Source of the DNA: Paenibacillus sp. A3
Lineage (GTDB): Bacteria; Bacillota; Bacilli; Paenibacillales; NBRC-103111
Direction of reading: 5' to 3'
DNA length: 48,819 nucleotides
NCBI RefSeq assembly: GCF_001399685.1
Contig: NZ_JTHN01000032.1
Location: forward strand, 1-48,819
Shown: piece by piece, positions 8,716 to 17,208 of the stretch
Layout: every line of letters begins with the position of its first letter
Position numbering within the stretch: the first letter of the stretch is position 1
Translations under genes and position numbers: made by a program
Notes under the pieces: generated by a model
Told to the model about the DNA's origin: nothing
Databases searched by the model: none
What the model saw: only the letters and a program-made list of their open reading frames with translations

Positions 8716-10041
8716 CTAATAATGCTGCCAGTAAGCAGGCAGCTCCGCTTTGTTTTCCCGCAAAATATCGTCCAGCACCGACTTGGCCAGCGAAGCGGAG
8801 CCGACGAGCGGATGGAGGGTCAGCGCTTGAAGCGCGGTGCCGTAGTCCCCGGTGACGGCAGCTTCGACCGTCAGCTCCTCATAAGCTTTTACCGCTTGCA
8901 GCAGCCCGCGGATTTTCGCGTCGATCGGCGTCGTAAGCTGCACCGGATGGGCGCCGTTCGCGTCGATCACGCAGTTCACTTCTACCGAAACGTCGTCCGG
9001 CAGGCATCCGATGATGCCGTTGTTGCGTACGTTGACGGTTTGGATATCCTTTTTGTTGTTGTAAATGGAAGAGACCAGATTCAGCGCCGCTTCGGAATAA
9101 TAGGCGCCGCCGCGTTTTTCGAGCTGCGGGGGTTTGACGCTCAGATTCGGGTCTTTGTACATCTCGAACAGCTCGTCCTCGACCTTCTTCACGGCTTCGG
9201 CCCGTGTGCCGGTCGTTTCCGCCGCATGGAGCTGCTCTTTCAGCATCTCGTCGCGCAAATAATAATAACGGTGATAAGCGCACGGAAGCGAGCCGAGAGA
9301 TTTCAAAAATTCGAGATCCCAGCCGAAATCCGGGATGTTTTTCATCGTAAACCCGCTTTGCCCGCTTGCCGCTTGGAAGAGCACCTGCCCGGTCACGTCG
9401 ACGCCGTCCACGATCACGCGGGTCGTCCAATTCAGATGGTTAATGCCGATCATCTCGATGTCCACTTGGGAGACGTCGACGTTCAGCGCCTTGGCGATCT
9501 GCATCCGTGTGCCGATCGGCAAATTGCAGAGCCCCATCGTCCGGATGCTGGAATGCTTCAGCACGGCTTCCGTCACGATTCCTGCCGGATTCGTAAAGTT
9601 GAGCAGCCAAGCATTGGGAGCTAGCTCTTCCATGTCCTTGCAAATGTCCAGAATGACCGGAATCGTACGAAGCGCCTTGGCGAAGCCGCCTGCGCCGGTC
9701 GTTTCCTGCCCGATCAGATTGTAGCGCAGCGGAATGCGCTCGTCCCGGGCACGTGCCGCAAGCAAACCGACGCGAAGCTGCGTCGTGACGAAGTCGGCAT
9801 CCCGGATCGCCTCCCGGCGGTCCAGCGTCAAGTGGAGATTGATGGGGACGTTCGCTTTTTCCAGCATGCGCTTGGCCAGGTTGCCGACGATTTCCAGTTT
9901 TTCCTTGCCTGCTTCGATATCGACCAGGTATAAATCTTTCACGGGAAGCTCGGGATACCGTTTGATGAAGCCTTCGATCAATTCCGGCGTGTAGGAAGAG
10001 CCGCCGCCGATAACGGCTACTTTTAACGATTCCTTTTTCAT
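8716..10041 (-). CDS. GH4 family 6-phospho-beta-glucosidase
   Basis: A 441-residue cytoplasmic NAD- and metal-dependent glycosidase of family GH4. It would cleave phosphorylated disaccharides such as cellobiose 6-phosphate delivered by a PTS. The N-terminal Rossmann motif VAVIGGGSSYTPE (8-20), GQETTGAGGF (111-120), NFTNPAGI (148-155), the metal-site cysteine C172 in LCNLPIG and histidine H202 in GINHLNW are present at the positions expected of the LicH/CelF subgroup. The start ATG overlaps the stop of the upstream kinase gene (ATGA, 10038-10041), so the pair is one operon. The substrate linkage is inferred from family. Confidence 0.93.
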   Translation of the reverse strand: MKKESLKVAVIGGGSSYTPELIEGFIKRYPELPVKDLYLVDIEAGKEKLEIVGNLAKRMLEKANVPINLHLTLDRREAIRDADFVTTQLRVGLLAARARDERIPLRYNLIGQETTGAGGFAKALRTIPVILDICKDMEELAPNAWLLNFTNPAGIVTEAVLKHSSIRTMGLCNLPIGTRMQIAKALNVDVSQVDIEMIGINHLNWTTRVIVDGVDVTGQVLFQAASGQSGFTMKNIPDFGWDLEFLKSLGSLPCAYHRYYYLRDEMLKEQLHAAETTGTRAEAVKKVEDELFEMYKDPNLSVKPPQLEKRGGAYYSEAALNLVSSIYNNKKDIQTVNVRNNGIIGCLPDDVSVEVNCVIDANGAHPVQLTTPIDAKIRGLLQAVKAYEELTVEAAVTGDYGTALQALTLHPLVGSASLAKSVLDDILRENKAELPAYWQHY

Positions 10042-11021
10042 GCTTCATACCCTCCGTAAGCTGCAAATTTGGAATGAATAGCTTCGCCTGCCGCCAAACC
10101 CAGATGGTCCATGCCGAGCAGCACGGCGCCGTAGACCGGAGCCATCTCCGGAATGATCAGTTCGATGGAGCCGTGCTCCTGCCGGACCGTCTCCTCCAAG
10201 GCGGCGAGCAAATGCGGATTGCGGCCTTTCTGCACGACGCTGCCAACCAGCACGATCGGAATCGTTTCCTTCCGGAAGCCGCCCAGCCTGCGGATGACCG
10301 AGCACGCCGCAATGCCGAGCTCCCGGCCGGTCTCCTGCAGGATGCGGATCGCCAGGGCGTCGCCTTCGTCAGCCGCCTCGTGCAGCACGATCGCGAGATT
10401 GCCCTCCCGCAGCGAATAGATATCCCGGTCCAGAAAATCATTCACCATCTGCTCGACGGTATCGAAACCGAAATAACGAGGCACTTTGTGCTGCAGAACG
10501 GACGGAATTTCCCGGTATTCCCAGGAGCGAACCGCCGCTTGGAATGTCCGCGTCGCCATGTAGTGGCTGCCTGCGGCGTCGCCGTACAGCGTTCCGAGGC
10601 CTCCGGTTTGAATCGTGTGGCCTTCCTCGTTGCGTCCCGCCGCATTGGTGCCGCTGCCGCAGACGAGCACGACACCCGCATTGTCCGGACAGCCGATGCG
10701 AAGGCCTTCCATCGTATCGCAGACGACGTCCCAATTCGCAAAAGGCAGCGTTGCCAGCGCAGGACGAAGAATCGAGAAATCGTGCTCCCGGTCCGCACCC
10801 GCAAGGCCGTACTGGACGAAGGCGATATCGGCATAGGTCAGGCCGGCCCCTTGGACCGCCAGCTCTACCGATTGCCGGATATGCCCCAGCGCCTTCTCGA
10901 TGCCGACAATCTGGTGATTGCCGCATCCGGCAATGCCGCTTCCCCGTTTGTTCCCTTGCTCGTCGATAACGACCGCGTACGTCTTGGTTCCGCCGCCATC
11001 TACGCCGATGATATAGCGCAT
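10038..11021 (-). CDS. BadF/BadG-type ATPase, likely N-acetylglucosamine (amino-sugar) kinase
   Basis: A 327-residue ASKHA-fold sugar kinase. The phosphate-1 motif IGVDGGGTKTYAVV (5-18), the central AGADRE and VLVCGSGTNAAGRN segments and the GGLGTLYGDAAGSHY motif are typical of the BadF/BadG family members that phosphorylate N-acetylglucosamine. It is the first gene of a two-gene operon with the GH4 hydrolase and starts about 30 bp from a pair of GntR-type operators. An amino-sugar substrate would fit a chitobiose-type pathway, but the family also includes kinases for other hexoses. Confidence 0.87.
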   Translation of the reverse strand: MRYIIGVDGGGTKTYAVVIDEQGNKRGSGIAGCGNHQIVGIEKALGHIRQSVELAVQGAGLTYADIAFVQYGLAGADREHDFSILRPALATLPFANWDVVCDTMEGLRIGCPDNAGVVLVCGSGTNAAGRNEEGHTIQTGGLGTLYGDAAGSHYMATRTFQAAVRSWEYREIPSVLQHKVPRYFGFDTVEQMVNDFLDRDIYSLREGNLAIVLHEAADEGDALAIRILQETGRELGIAACSVIRRLGGFRKETIPIVLVGSVVQKGRNPHLLAALEETVRQEHGSIELIIPEMAPVYGAVLLGMDHLGLAAGEAIHSKFAAYGGYEA

Positions 11022-11054
11022 GCTGAAGCCGACTCCTTTCCTTCTCCAAGAAGT

Positions 11055-11125
11055 ATTTGTTATTACAAATATTATTTATTTGTATTTGTCACTACAAATT
11101 TAACATGCCTTTCGTGCTGCGTCAA
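11055..11125 (-). promoter_or_regulatory. Promoter of the kinase-GH4 operon with twin GntR-type operators
   Basis: Two perfect inverted repeats of the form ATTTGT-N4-ACAAAT lie at 11055-11070 and 11084-11099, 29 bp apart. A minus-strand promoter, TTGACG (11120-11125) with TAAATT (11097-11102) after 17 bp, has its -10 directly overlapped by the upstream operator. A partial ATTTGT copy also sits near 11194 in front of gntR. Binding by the divergent GntR protein is inferred. Confidence 0.75.
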
Positions 11126-11152
11126 CGGGTCATTTTCGGATAAAACAAGCCC

Positions 11153-11181
11153 TTGAATACCTATCTTCAACATTGTATCCT
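11153..11181 (+). promoter_or_regulatory. Probable promoter of the gntR gene
   Basis: TTGAAT (11153-11158) and TATCCT (11176-11181) are separated by 17 bp, about 70 bp before the GTG start of the regulator. Confidence 0.5.
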
Positions 11182-11250
11182 ATAGTTGTATCTAAATTTG
11201 TATCGAATGTACTGGAACAATGACTACGGGTTCATATCGGAGGTTTTAAC

Positions 11251-12042
11251 GTGGCGAAAACGAAAGCGGACGCTCCGCTCTATCATAAGCTGAAGGGCCG
11301 CATTCTGGAGTTGATCGAGTCGGGACGCTACCGGCCGGGGGACCGCTTGCCGACCGAATACGAGCTGTGCGAGCAGTTCGAGGTGAGCCGGACGACGGTG
11401 CGACAAGCGCTGCATCATTTGAAGCTGGAGGGGCATATCGAGCAAACGCAAGGCAAGGGCACCTTTGTCGCTTCTTCCAAAATTCAGCAGCCGCTATCCA
11501 GCTATATCAGCTTTGACGATTACATGAAGCGCCTGGGGCTATCCGGCGAAACGAAGGTGCTGGAATTCGCCGTGGTGCCGGCAACCGCGCAACTGGCCAA
11601 GATGCTGCACGTCGCCGAAACGGACCCGCTCTTCAAGCTGATCCGCATGCGGTATGTAGACCGGGCGCCCTTGAAATATTCCATTACGTATATTCCGTGG
11701 AAGGTCGCGCCGGGTCTTGCCTTTGAGGAAATTCAAGGCTCGCTGTACGACGTGTTCCGCAGCAAGTACGGGCATCAATTAAGCAAATGCGTCGACTGGA
11801 TCGAGCCGATCCTGACCGACGATCAGTACAGCGAATATTTGGAGGTCGCCGTCGGGGCTCCCGCCTTGATGGTTCGCTCGGTTACCTATGATACGGCGGG
11901 CATGCCGCTGGAACATTCGCAGGAAATATTCCGCGGCGACCGCTCGAAGTTCGTGCTGGAGCGCGATCTCCAGTCGCCTTCCGCCAAGTACACGGGACTG
12001 CTGCCCGACCCGTGGCAGCACGAGCCGGACGGCGTCGAATGA
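11251..12042 (+). CDS. GntR/HutC family regulator with UTRA effector domain
   Basis: A 263-residue repressor. The winged helix covers about residues 10-75 (GDRLPTEYELCEQFEVSRTT, then VRQALHHLKLEGHIEQTQGKG) and the UTRA ligand-binding domain about 95-245. GTG start with GGAGG upstream. It is divergent from the kinase-GH4 operon. The ATTTGT-N4-ACAAAT palindromes in between are its most likely targets, and the ligand is probably a phosphorylated sugar, as for other UTRA regulators. Target and ligand are inferences from position and family. Confidence 0.93.
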   Translation: MAKTKADAPLYHKLKGRILELIESGRYRPGDRLPTEYELCEQFEVSRTTVRQALHHLKLEGHIEQTQGKGTFVASSKIQQPLSSYISFDDYMKRLGLSGETKVLEFAVVPATAQLAKMLHVAETDPLFKLIRMRYVDRAPLKYSITYIPWKVAPGLAFEEIQGSLYDVFRSKYGHQLSKCVDWIEPILTDDQYSEYLEVAVGAPALMVRSVTYDTAGMPLEHSQEIFRGDRSKFVLERDLQSPSAKYTGLLPDPWQHEPDGVE

Positions 12043-12064
12043 TTCCGGAGCACGACAAAGCGGC

Positions 12065-12082
12065 CCGGTTCCAACGAACCGG
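12065..12082. terminator. Short hairpin between convergent gntR and araC-type genes
   Basis: CCGGTT-CCAACG-AACCGG forms a perfect 6-bp stem that can be extended by imperfect pairs on both sides. No long T run follows, so the terminator role is tentative. Confidence 0.45.
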
Positions 12083-12115
12083 ACCTGCTCCACGCGCTTG
12101 TCTTGCTTATTCGGG

Positions 12116-12928
12116 TTAGCCGGAATGATGCTTTCTGACGTATTGCTCCGGCGACGGCCCCACGATCGACCTGAAATCGCGGATGAAATGGGATTGGTCG
12201 TAATAGCCGAGCGCCAAGGAAAGCTGCGACCAATCGGGAACGGAGCCATGATGCATCTGCTCGGCCGCTTCATGAAGCCGGTAGCGCCGAATGACCCATT
12301 TGGGGCTTACGCCGACATAGCGGTCGAACAAGCGCTGCAGCGTCCGCTTGTGCACTCCGGTTTGGCGCACGGCGTCATCCACTTTGACGATGGTCCGGTC
12401 GTTTTGGATGCGGCTGACGATGTCGCTGACAAAGCTGACGTTGTCGTCCGGCGCCGGGAGCCGCTCACTAAGGAACGTTTCCATTCGGCTCACCGCCGGC
12501 TCGATCTCCTCTTGGGCAAAAATTTCTTTCTCCAACGGACCGCTGTCCATACCGAACACTTCACGAAAGCTGACGGAGCTGTCCGTCAACCGGGATACCG
12601 GCTCGTTCAGGAAAGGATAGAAGCCTCCCGGCTTGAATTTCAGGCCAAGCACCCAGCCTTGGTCCTGCAGCAAATGAGAGGAGGTTGCGCTGGCAACGCC
12701 GTAAATGCGCGTAAGCTCCGGTTCGAACACCAGGTTGACGTTCGGGTGGGTCAATACCGTCTGACGATACGGCGCTTCTCCGCGCAAGTCCCATTTAACG
12801 ACCCAATAACGCTGAACAAAAAAGCCAATCTCCGCTGAAGGCCGGAAGCGGGATAACACAAACTTTTTTTCGCCGGTTTTCGGGTGCAGTATTCCTCTTG
12901 GGGTCTCATCGGCAGTCGTATGCATCAA
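12116..12928 (-). CDS. AraC family transcriptional regulator
   Basis: A 270-residue regulator. The C-terminal double helix-turn-helix (about residues 180-265) includes TGVHKRTLQRLFDRYVGVSP, KWVIRRYRLHEA and LALGYYDQSHFIRDFRSIVG, the signature of AraC proteins. The N-terminal part (about 20-140, FVQRYWVVKWDL, HPNVNLVFEP) resembles the DUF6597-like sensor domain found in this subgroup. It is transcribed away from the SRPBCC gene across a 142-bp gap, so it may control that gene. Effector unknown. Confidence 0.9.
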   Translation of the reverse strand: MMHTTADETPRGILHPKTGEKKFVLSRFRPSAEIGFFVQRYWVVKWDLRGEAPYRQTVLTHPNVNLVFEPELTRIYGVASATSSHLLQDQGWVLGLKFKPGGFYPFLNEPVSRLTDSSVSFREVFGMDSGPLEKEIFAQEEIEPAVSRMETFLSERLPAPDDNVSFVSDIVSRIQNDRTIVKVDDAVRQTGVHKRTLQRLFDRYVGVSPKWVIRRYRLHEAAEQMHHGSVPDWSQLSLALGYYDQSHFIRDFRSIVGPSPEQYVRKHHSG

Positions 12929-13070
12929 ATCTCTCCCTTGTTCCGTCTTGCGGGAAAATCGTTCTGTCGCGTTTTTCCTATACGCTTGTCCGCAGCCGAA
13001 TGTATAGTAAGAGTAGCAGTCGGGGCGTCCGATTGCAATTCCAAATTCATTGATGCGCGGAGGGATAAGG

Positions 13071-13520
13071 ATGGATCTTGTTTACCATTACTATATCGGA
13101 GCGTCGCCGGAGGACGTTTGGCAGGTATTGATTTCGGACGAAGGCGTGAAAAAGACAATGTTCGGCTGTACGATCCGCTCCACCTTCGAGGTCGGCGCCG
13201 ATTACGCGTATGTGGGACCTGGAAACGACGGAGACGAAACCGTCCACGTCTACGGCAAGGTGCTCGCCATCGAGCCGAACCGTCTGCTCAGCGTGACCGA
13301 GCATGCCGGACCGTCTTACCGAGAAAACCACGCCGAGCTGGAGACCCGGATCACGTTCACGCTGGAGCCTATGGGCATCTGCACCAAGCTGACGCTGGTC
13401 AACGACCGGTGGCCGGCCGATCACCCGTCGTACGAGAACGTCCAGCAAAGCTGGCCCATGATTTTGAGCAACATCAAAACCTACGCCGAAACGGGCAAAA
13501 CGCTTGATTTCGGTTATTGA
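13071..13520 (+). CDS. SRPBCC (AHSA1-like) domain protein
   Basis: A 149-residue single-domain protein with the START/Bet v1-like fold of the AHSA1 group: an N-terminal strand (MDLVYHYYIG), ASPEDVWQVLISDEGVKKTM, the central strands and a C-terminal helix (ENVQQSWPMILSNIKTYAE). Such proteins bind small hydrophobic ligands; no catalytic residue can be assigned. ATG 13071 is preferred over an upstream TTG because GGAGG lies 7 nt before it. Divergent from the AraC regulator; its 3' end overlaps by 7 bp the convergent membrane-protein gene. Confidence 0.85.
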   Translation: MDLVYHYYIGASPEDVWQVLISDEGVKKTMFGCTIRSTFEVGADYAYVGPGNDGDETVHVYGKVLAIEPNRLLSVTEHAGPSYRENHAELETRITFTLEPMGICTKLTLVNDRWPADHPSYENVQQSWPMILSNIKTYAETGKTLDFGY

Positions 13521-13888
13521 TATCGTGTCAAACGGGACGGAGACTTGCTTCGTTCCGTTTTGTTTTCTGCGATTTTTGCGGCGGCATAAGCCACGATCAG
13601 AAGGATCGTAATCCAGACGGACCGTTCGAAGGCGATGCGAAAGCGCGCTTGCGTCCACAGGTCGTCGCCGATGATCAAATAAGCTACCCGATTGGAGATG
13701 CATAAGCCTCCGTCATGCATGCCGGGAATCAGATTGTAAAAGTAATTTTGCCCCAGACCGAAGTTGGCTACAAGCGATAACAGCACCGACAAGAGCAGGG
13801 CCGTGGAATAGACGGCCTTCGCGCCCAGCCGCTTGAGCACACCTGCGACCAGCAGCACGGCAAGCAGCGTTAGAGCCGCATAAAGCAT
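13514..13888 (-). CDS. Small integral membrane protein of unknown function
   Basis: A 124-residue hydrophobic protein with about three membrane segments (residues 2-18, 26-44 and 90-107) and a basic C-terminal tail. It starts at an ATG preceded by AGGAGGG on the minus strand. I do not recognise a family. Its stop overlaps the end of the convergent SRPBCC gene. Confidence 0.7.
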   Translation of the reverse strand: MLYAALTLLAVLLVAGVLKRLGAKAVYSTALLLSVLLSLVANFGLGQNYFYNLIPGMHDGGLCISNRVAYLIIGDDLWTQARFRIAFERSVWITILLIVAYAAAKIAENKTERSKSPSRLTRYQ

Positions 13889-14049
13889 ACGGCGACCCTC
13901 CTTTTGCTAAAAGATGTCCATCTCTATCAGCATAGTAAGAACGAAGCGGTGTGACAATGACGCGCCGCTGACAATTGGATTACAAAAGCAGGTGCCGGGC
14001 GAGGCTCGAAAATCTGCTCCGCGACATGAAGCTCCCGAATTTAGCGATT

Positions 14050-15237
14050 TTAGCCCTTCATGCTGTCTGCCGACAGGCCGGGAACTGGCTGCGGTTTCTT
14101 TTTTGCTTTCCCCAAACCGGTCATCCATTGCCCGAGGAACGGAATCCTGGACAGCGCAAATGTGGCCAGCACCGACATCGCCGAGCAAAGAATAAAGGCA
14201 AGGATCATGCGAAGCGTGACGTTCACCTGCGGGAGCAGTACGTCAGAGAGCAAGGTAGAGCAGGTCAGCACCAACGCATGGATCAAATATGCGCCATAGG
14301 AATAGTGGCTGACCATCCAGAGCATACGGCGCGTAAGTCCCTTCGCGGATTCGGCGGCCCGTATTCCGAACTTATATGCCACAAGAATCGAAACGATCAA
14401 GAAAACCGCCGTCACCGGGCGCAGCAAAAGCAAGTCCTCGTAGTGATTCTGAGAAGCGGGGTTATTTTCGAAGCCGGCAACGACACGATACGTCAAGTAA
14501 GCGGACAAGCTAAAAAAAACGGCATACACCAGCGGCCCGTTGCGTCTCAGCCATTCCCTCCAGTGCGTTAGCGCCAAACCGGAGACCGCTCCAAGGACGA
14601 AGTAGTAGAAGAAATAGAGCGAGTTGCGGTCTGCATATTCGGTCAGCATCGGGGTCAGCACCGGCAGATTCCATTGCTCCGCCGCCTGGTAAATCGGCCA
14701 TATTAAAGTCATGCCATACACATATACGGCAGCCAAAAGCACCATAGCGGCGATCGCGCGCCCAGATGTCAAGATCCGGCTTTGCACATTACGGATCACC
14801 CAGCGCCAAAGCGGAAACGTCACGTAAAACGGAATGATCATCACAATATACCATAAGTGATACGAGGCTTTGCCGGTGAATGCCAGCCCCGCGAACTGCT
14901 GTACGCCTGTGAAGAGGCCGGTGCTCTGCAGCAATGCGGGAGCAGCATAGATGAGGGACCAGAATAAATACGGGACGCCGATGTCCTTCAGCCGCTTTTG
15001 CAGAAACGAACCGTAACGAAGCGGCCCGTCATAATTGTAAAACAGCACGAGACCTGTAATAAAGATGAACACCGGAACGGCAAACTTGGAAATAAGAAGA
15101 AAAAGTGTAAACATCACGCCATCCGAAAGCGTTGTATCCGGCTCGGACAAATAGTGGCCGATCGAGTGCTGCAGCACGACGGCCAGAAAGGCAAGCGCCC
15201 GTAAAACATGTATTTCTTCAATGCTGTTTTTTTTCAT
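14050..15237 (-). CDS. Membrane acyltransferase (acyltransferase family 3)
   Basis: A multi-pass O-acyltransferase of the OatA/NolL kind that would transfer acetyl or other acyl groups to a cell-envelope polysaccharide or other sugar. The N-terminal motif EEIHVLRALAFLAVVLQHSI contains the conserved R and H of the family, and about ten hydrophobic segments follow. I chose ATG 15237 (MKKNSIEEIHVLRA); the frame stays open upstream to a TTG at 15288. No partner enzymes of capsule or wall synthesis lie beside it, so the acceptor is unknown. Confidence 0.85.
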   Translation of the reverse strand: MKKNSIEEIHVLRALAFLAVVLQHSIGHYLSEPDTTLSDGVMFTLFLLISKFAVPVFIFITGLVLFYNYDGPLRYGSFLQKRLKDIGVPYLFWSLIYAAPALLQSTGLFTGVQQFAGLAFTGKASYHLWYIVMIIPFYVTFPLWRWVIRNVQSRILTSGRAIAAMVLLAAVYVYGMTLIWPIYQAAEQWNLPVLTPMLTEYADRNSLYFFYYFVLGAVSGLALTHWREWLRRNGPLVYAVFFSLSAYLTYRVVAGFENNPASQNHYEDLLLLRPVTAVFLIVSILVAYKFGIRAAESAKGLTRRMLWMVSHYSYGAYLIHALVLTCSTLLSDVLLPQVNVTLRMILAFILCSAMSVLATFALSRIPFLGQWMTGLGKAKKKPQPVPGLSADSMKG

Positions 15238-15453
15238 TTCGATCTTCTCTAACCCCCTGATGACAGTAAACCTGCTGCTATGATTCAAACAACTCTATCA
15301 TTATAGTGCAAAACGTAGCGTTTATGAAAGAAATGACGGGTTCTGGATTTCTGGAATTTTAGGAAAAATATCAATTTCTTTTCGCGAGCGCTGGTTCATC
15401 TGCTTCAGGTAAATGCGGTGGACGCCGTCCGTGTATGCGGCGGATGAAGTGAT

Positions 15454-16416
15454 TTATCGGCGTCCTCTATGAAGCTTCGGGCCGAACCATACGACGGATG
15501 CCCCGGTTTTGGAAGGGGATTCCGGCTTCGGAGCTTTCGGCGGATGCGGAGCGAACAGGCGGGAAGGGGCGGTTTTGCGGGTCCGCGATTTGGCTCTCCG
15601 GCTGGCGGGCATGGTTTTGGTGACGGTTCGTTGTGCGGGTCTCGGCAGGTATGGCGATCTGATAAGCTGAGCCGAATCGTCCGGTGTAGAACCGGTCGGA
15701 GTAGAAACATTCGGAGGGTCGACGGATTCCGGTATGTCCGATAGCGGCGAGAACGATAGCGTCCGGGCCGCTTGATCATAAGCAAGCAGGCACAGCTGCC
15801 CTTTGTCCAGACGGAGCTTGGCCGCAGCGCCTGCCGACAGCACGAACTCTTTGCTCAGCTCATTTGCGGGCACCGAGAGGCGGAGCTTGACGGAAGCACT
15901 CCCGTGTCTGGCCCGCACGGTCCGACTCCTTCGTGCGCCGGCCATGCCAAGCTTGTTCAGTAACGAATACCCGATTCTTACTCTCGATTTCGTTCGGCCC
16001 TTTTCGGTAAGCAGGATGACCTGCTCTTTGTTCACGGTAATTTTGGTCAGGGTAACGGTATGTTCAAGCTCGTTATATTCCAACAGGCAGCGGGCTCCTC
16101 CCCGCAGGTAAGCAGCTTTGGCCGTAGCCGGTCCCATTTCGATGTAATGAAACGGGCATTCGTCGTCGTGTCCCCGCACGATGCGGATTTGTTTTACCGG
16201 ACTGCCGCCGTTTTTCAAAACGACCATCGTTCCGTCCCGAAGCTTATGCAGCTCGTGTTCGTAGCCGTTCGCACAATCCGCGACCAGCGTCATCGTATCC
16301 TCGCTGTGCCCCGGATTCACCACGACATCGAATAGTCCTCTTGCCACTTCGATCCTCTCCCGTATTTCCGATGTAAGTTTCTGTCGACCTGCTTGCATCT
16401 CTATAGGGTATGTCAT
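15454..16416 (-). CDS. Unknown protein with AbrB-like strand repeats and a basic Pro/Lys-rich tail
   Basis: About 320 residues from ATG 16416 (MTYPIEMQAGRQK). The open frame extends further upstream but then lies over the HAD gene, so the longer form is rejected. Two similar segments, each with a short basic stretch followed by CLLEYNELEHTVTLTKI or CLLAYDQAARTLSFSPL, suggest a duplicated beta domain. The last 60 residues are rich in Pro, Arg and Lys (PASRRAKSRTRKTAPSR) and look disordered. No signal peptide. I do not recognise the family; nucleic-acid binding is only a guess from charge. Confidence 0.6.
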   Translation of the reverse strand: MTYPIEMQAGRQKLTSEIRERIEVARGLFDVVVNPGHSEDTMTLVADCANGYEHELHKLRDGTMVVLKNGGSPVKQIRIVRGHDDECPFHYIEMGPATAKAAYLRGGARCLLEYNELEHTVTLTKITVNKEQVILLTEKGRTKSRVRIGYSLLNKLGMAGARRSRTVRARHGSASVKLRLSVPANELSKEFVLSAGAAAKLRLDKGQLCLLAYDQAARTLSFSPLSDIPESVDPPNVSTPTGSTPDDSAQLIRSPYLPRPAQRTVTKTMPASRRAKSRTRKTAPSRLFAPHPPKAPKPESPSKTGASVVWFGPKLHRGRR

Positions 16417-16489
16417 CCGCCGTCCCAAGGTATGTACACGTGTCCCTGGGCAACTATAACGAAAAAAGGCCGCGATCCCGGAAACACGG

Positions 16490-16495
16490 TATAAT
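16490..16495 (+). promoter_or_regulatory. Possible -10 element before the HAD gene
   Basis: A perfect TATAAT lies about 55 bp upstream of the HAD phosphatase start. No good -35 is visible at the normal spacing, so the assignment is weak. Confidence 0.35.
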
Positions 16496-16548
16496 GGAGC
16501 TGGAACAGAAAGCAGCCTGGCTGCTGCGCGAGAGGAGAAGGAGCGATT

Positions 16549-17208
16549 ATGGGGATGGCCCGCTATACACATATGTTGTTCGACCTGGACGGGACCTTGA
16601 CCAATCCGAAGGAAGGCATTACCCGGTCGGTTCAATATGCTTTGGGGCGTATGGGAATCGAAGAGCCGGATTTGGACAAGCTGACGCCGTTTATCGGTCC
16701 TCCGCTGCAGGTGTCGCTGCGCGAGTGGTATGGGTTTACCCCGGAGCAGGCCCGGGAAGCCATTGGCTGGTACCGGGAATATTTCACGGAACGGGGCATG
16801 TTTCAAAACGAAGTGTACCCCGGCATCCCGAAGCTTTTGGCGGAGCTCGGGGCAGAGGGCCGCAAGCTGATCGTCGCGACATCGAAGCCGATCGTGTTTG
16901 CAAAGCAAATTTTGGGGCATTTCGGGCTGGACCGTCATTTCGCCTATCTGGCGGGCAGCGAGCTTGACGGGACGCGCTCGGACAAAGCGGACGTCATCGC
17001 CTATGCGCTGGAGCTGGCGGGCTTCCCGTCCGTTTCCGCCTGCTTGATGATCGGCGACCGGAAGTACGATATCGAGGGAGCCAGGGCTCACGGAATGGAT
17101 TCGGCGGCCGTCGCTTACGGCTACGGCACCGCCGAAGAACTCAGGCTGGCGCGGCCCGCATATACCGCGGAAACCGTGCATTCGCTTGCGGAACTGCTGC
17201 GCGGATGA
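16549..17208 (+). CDS. HAD family phosphatase (Gph/PpaX-like)
   Basis: A 219-residue haloacid dehalogenase-type phosphatase. Motif I is FDLDGTLT (about residues 11-18), motif II is VATSKP with its serine, motif III is the lysine near SDKADVI, and motif IV is MIGDRKYDIEGA. The alpha-helical cap lies between motifs I and II, as in phosphoglycolate phosphatase and pyrophosphatase PpaX. The next ATG (third codon) could also be used. It overlaps the DUF429 gene by 4 bp (ATGA). Substrate not determinable from sequence. Confidence 0.92.
   Translation: MGMARYTHMLFDLDGTLTNPKEGITRSVQYALGRMGIEEPDLDKLTPFIGPPLQVSLREWYGFTPEQAREAIGWYREYFTERGMFQNEVYPGIPKLLAELGAEGRKLIVATSKPIVFAKQILGHFGLDRHFAYLAGSELDGTRSDKADVIAYALELAGFPSVSACLMIGDRKYDIEGARAHGMDSAAVAYGYGTAEELRLARPAYTAETVHSLAELLRG

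Noticed and set aside
13050..13070. TTG start seven codons upstream for the SRPBCC protein
   Set aside because: It would place the GGAGG ribosome site inside the coding region; ATG 13071 fits better.
16417..17181. N-terminal extension of the unknown minus-strand protein, giving a 575-residue frame
   Set aside because: It lies over the well-supported HAD gene on the other strand, shows low-complexity shadow sequence, and an ATG with conserved-looking downstream sequence exists at 16416.
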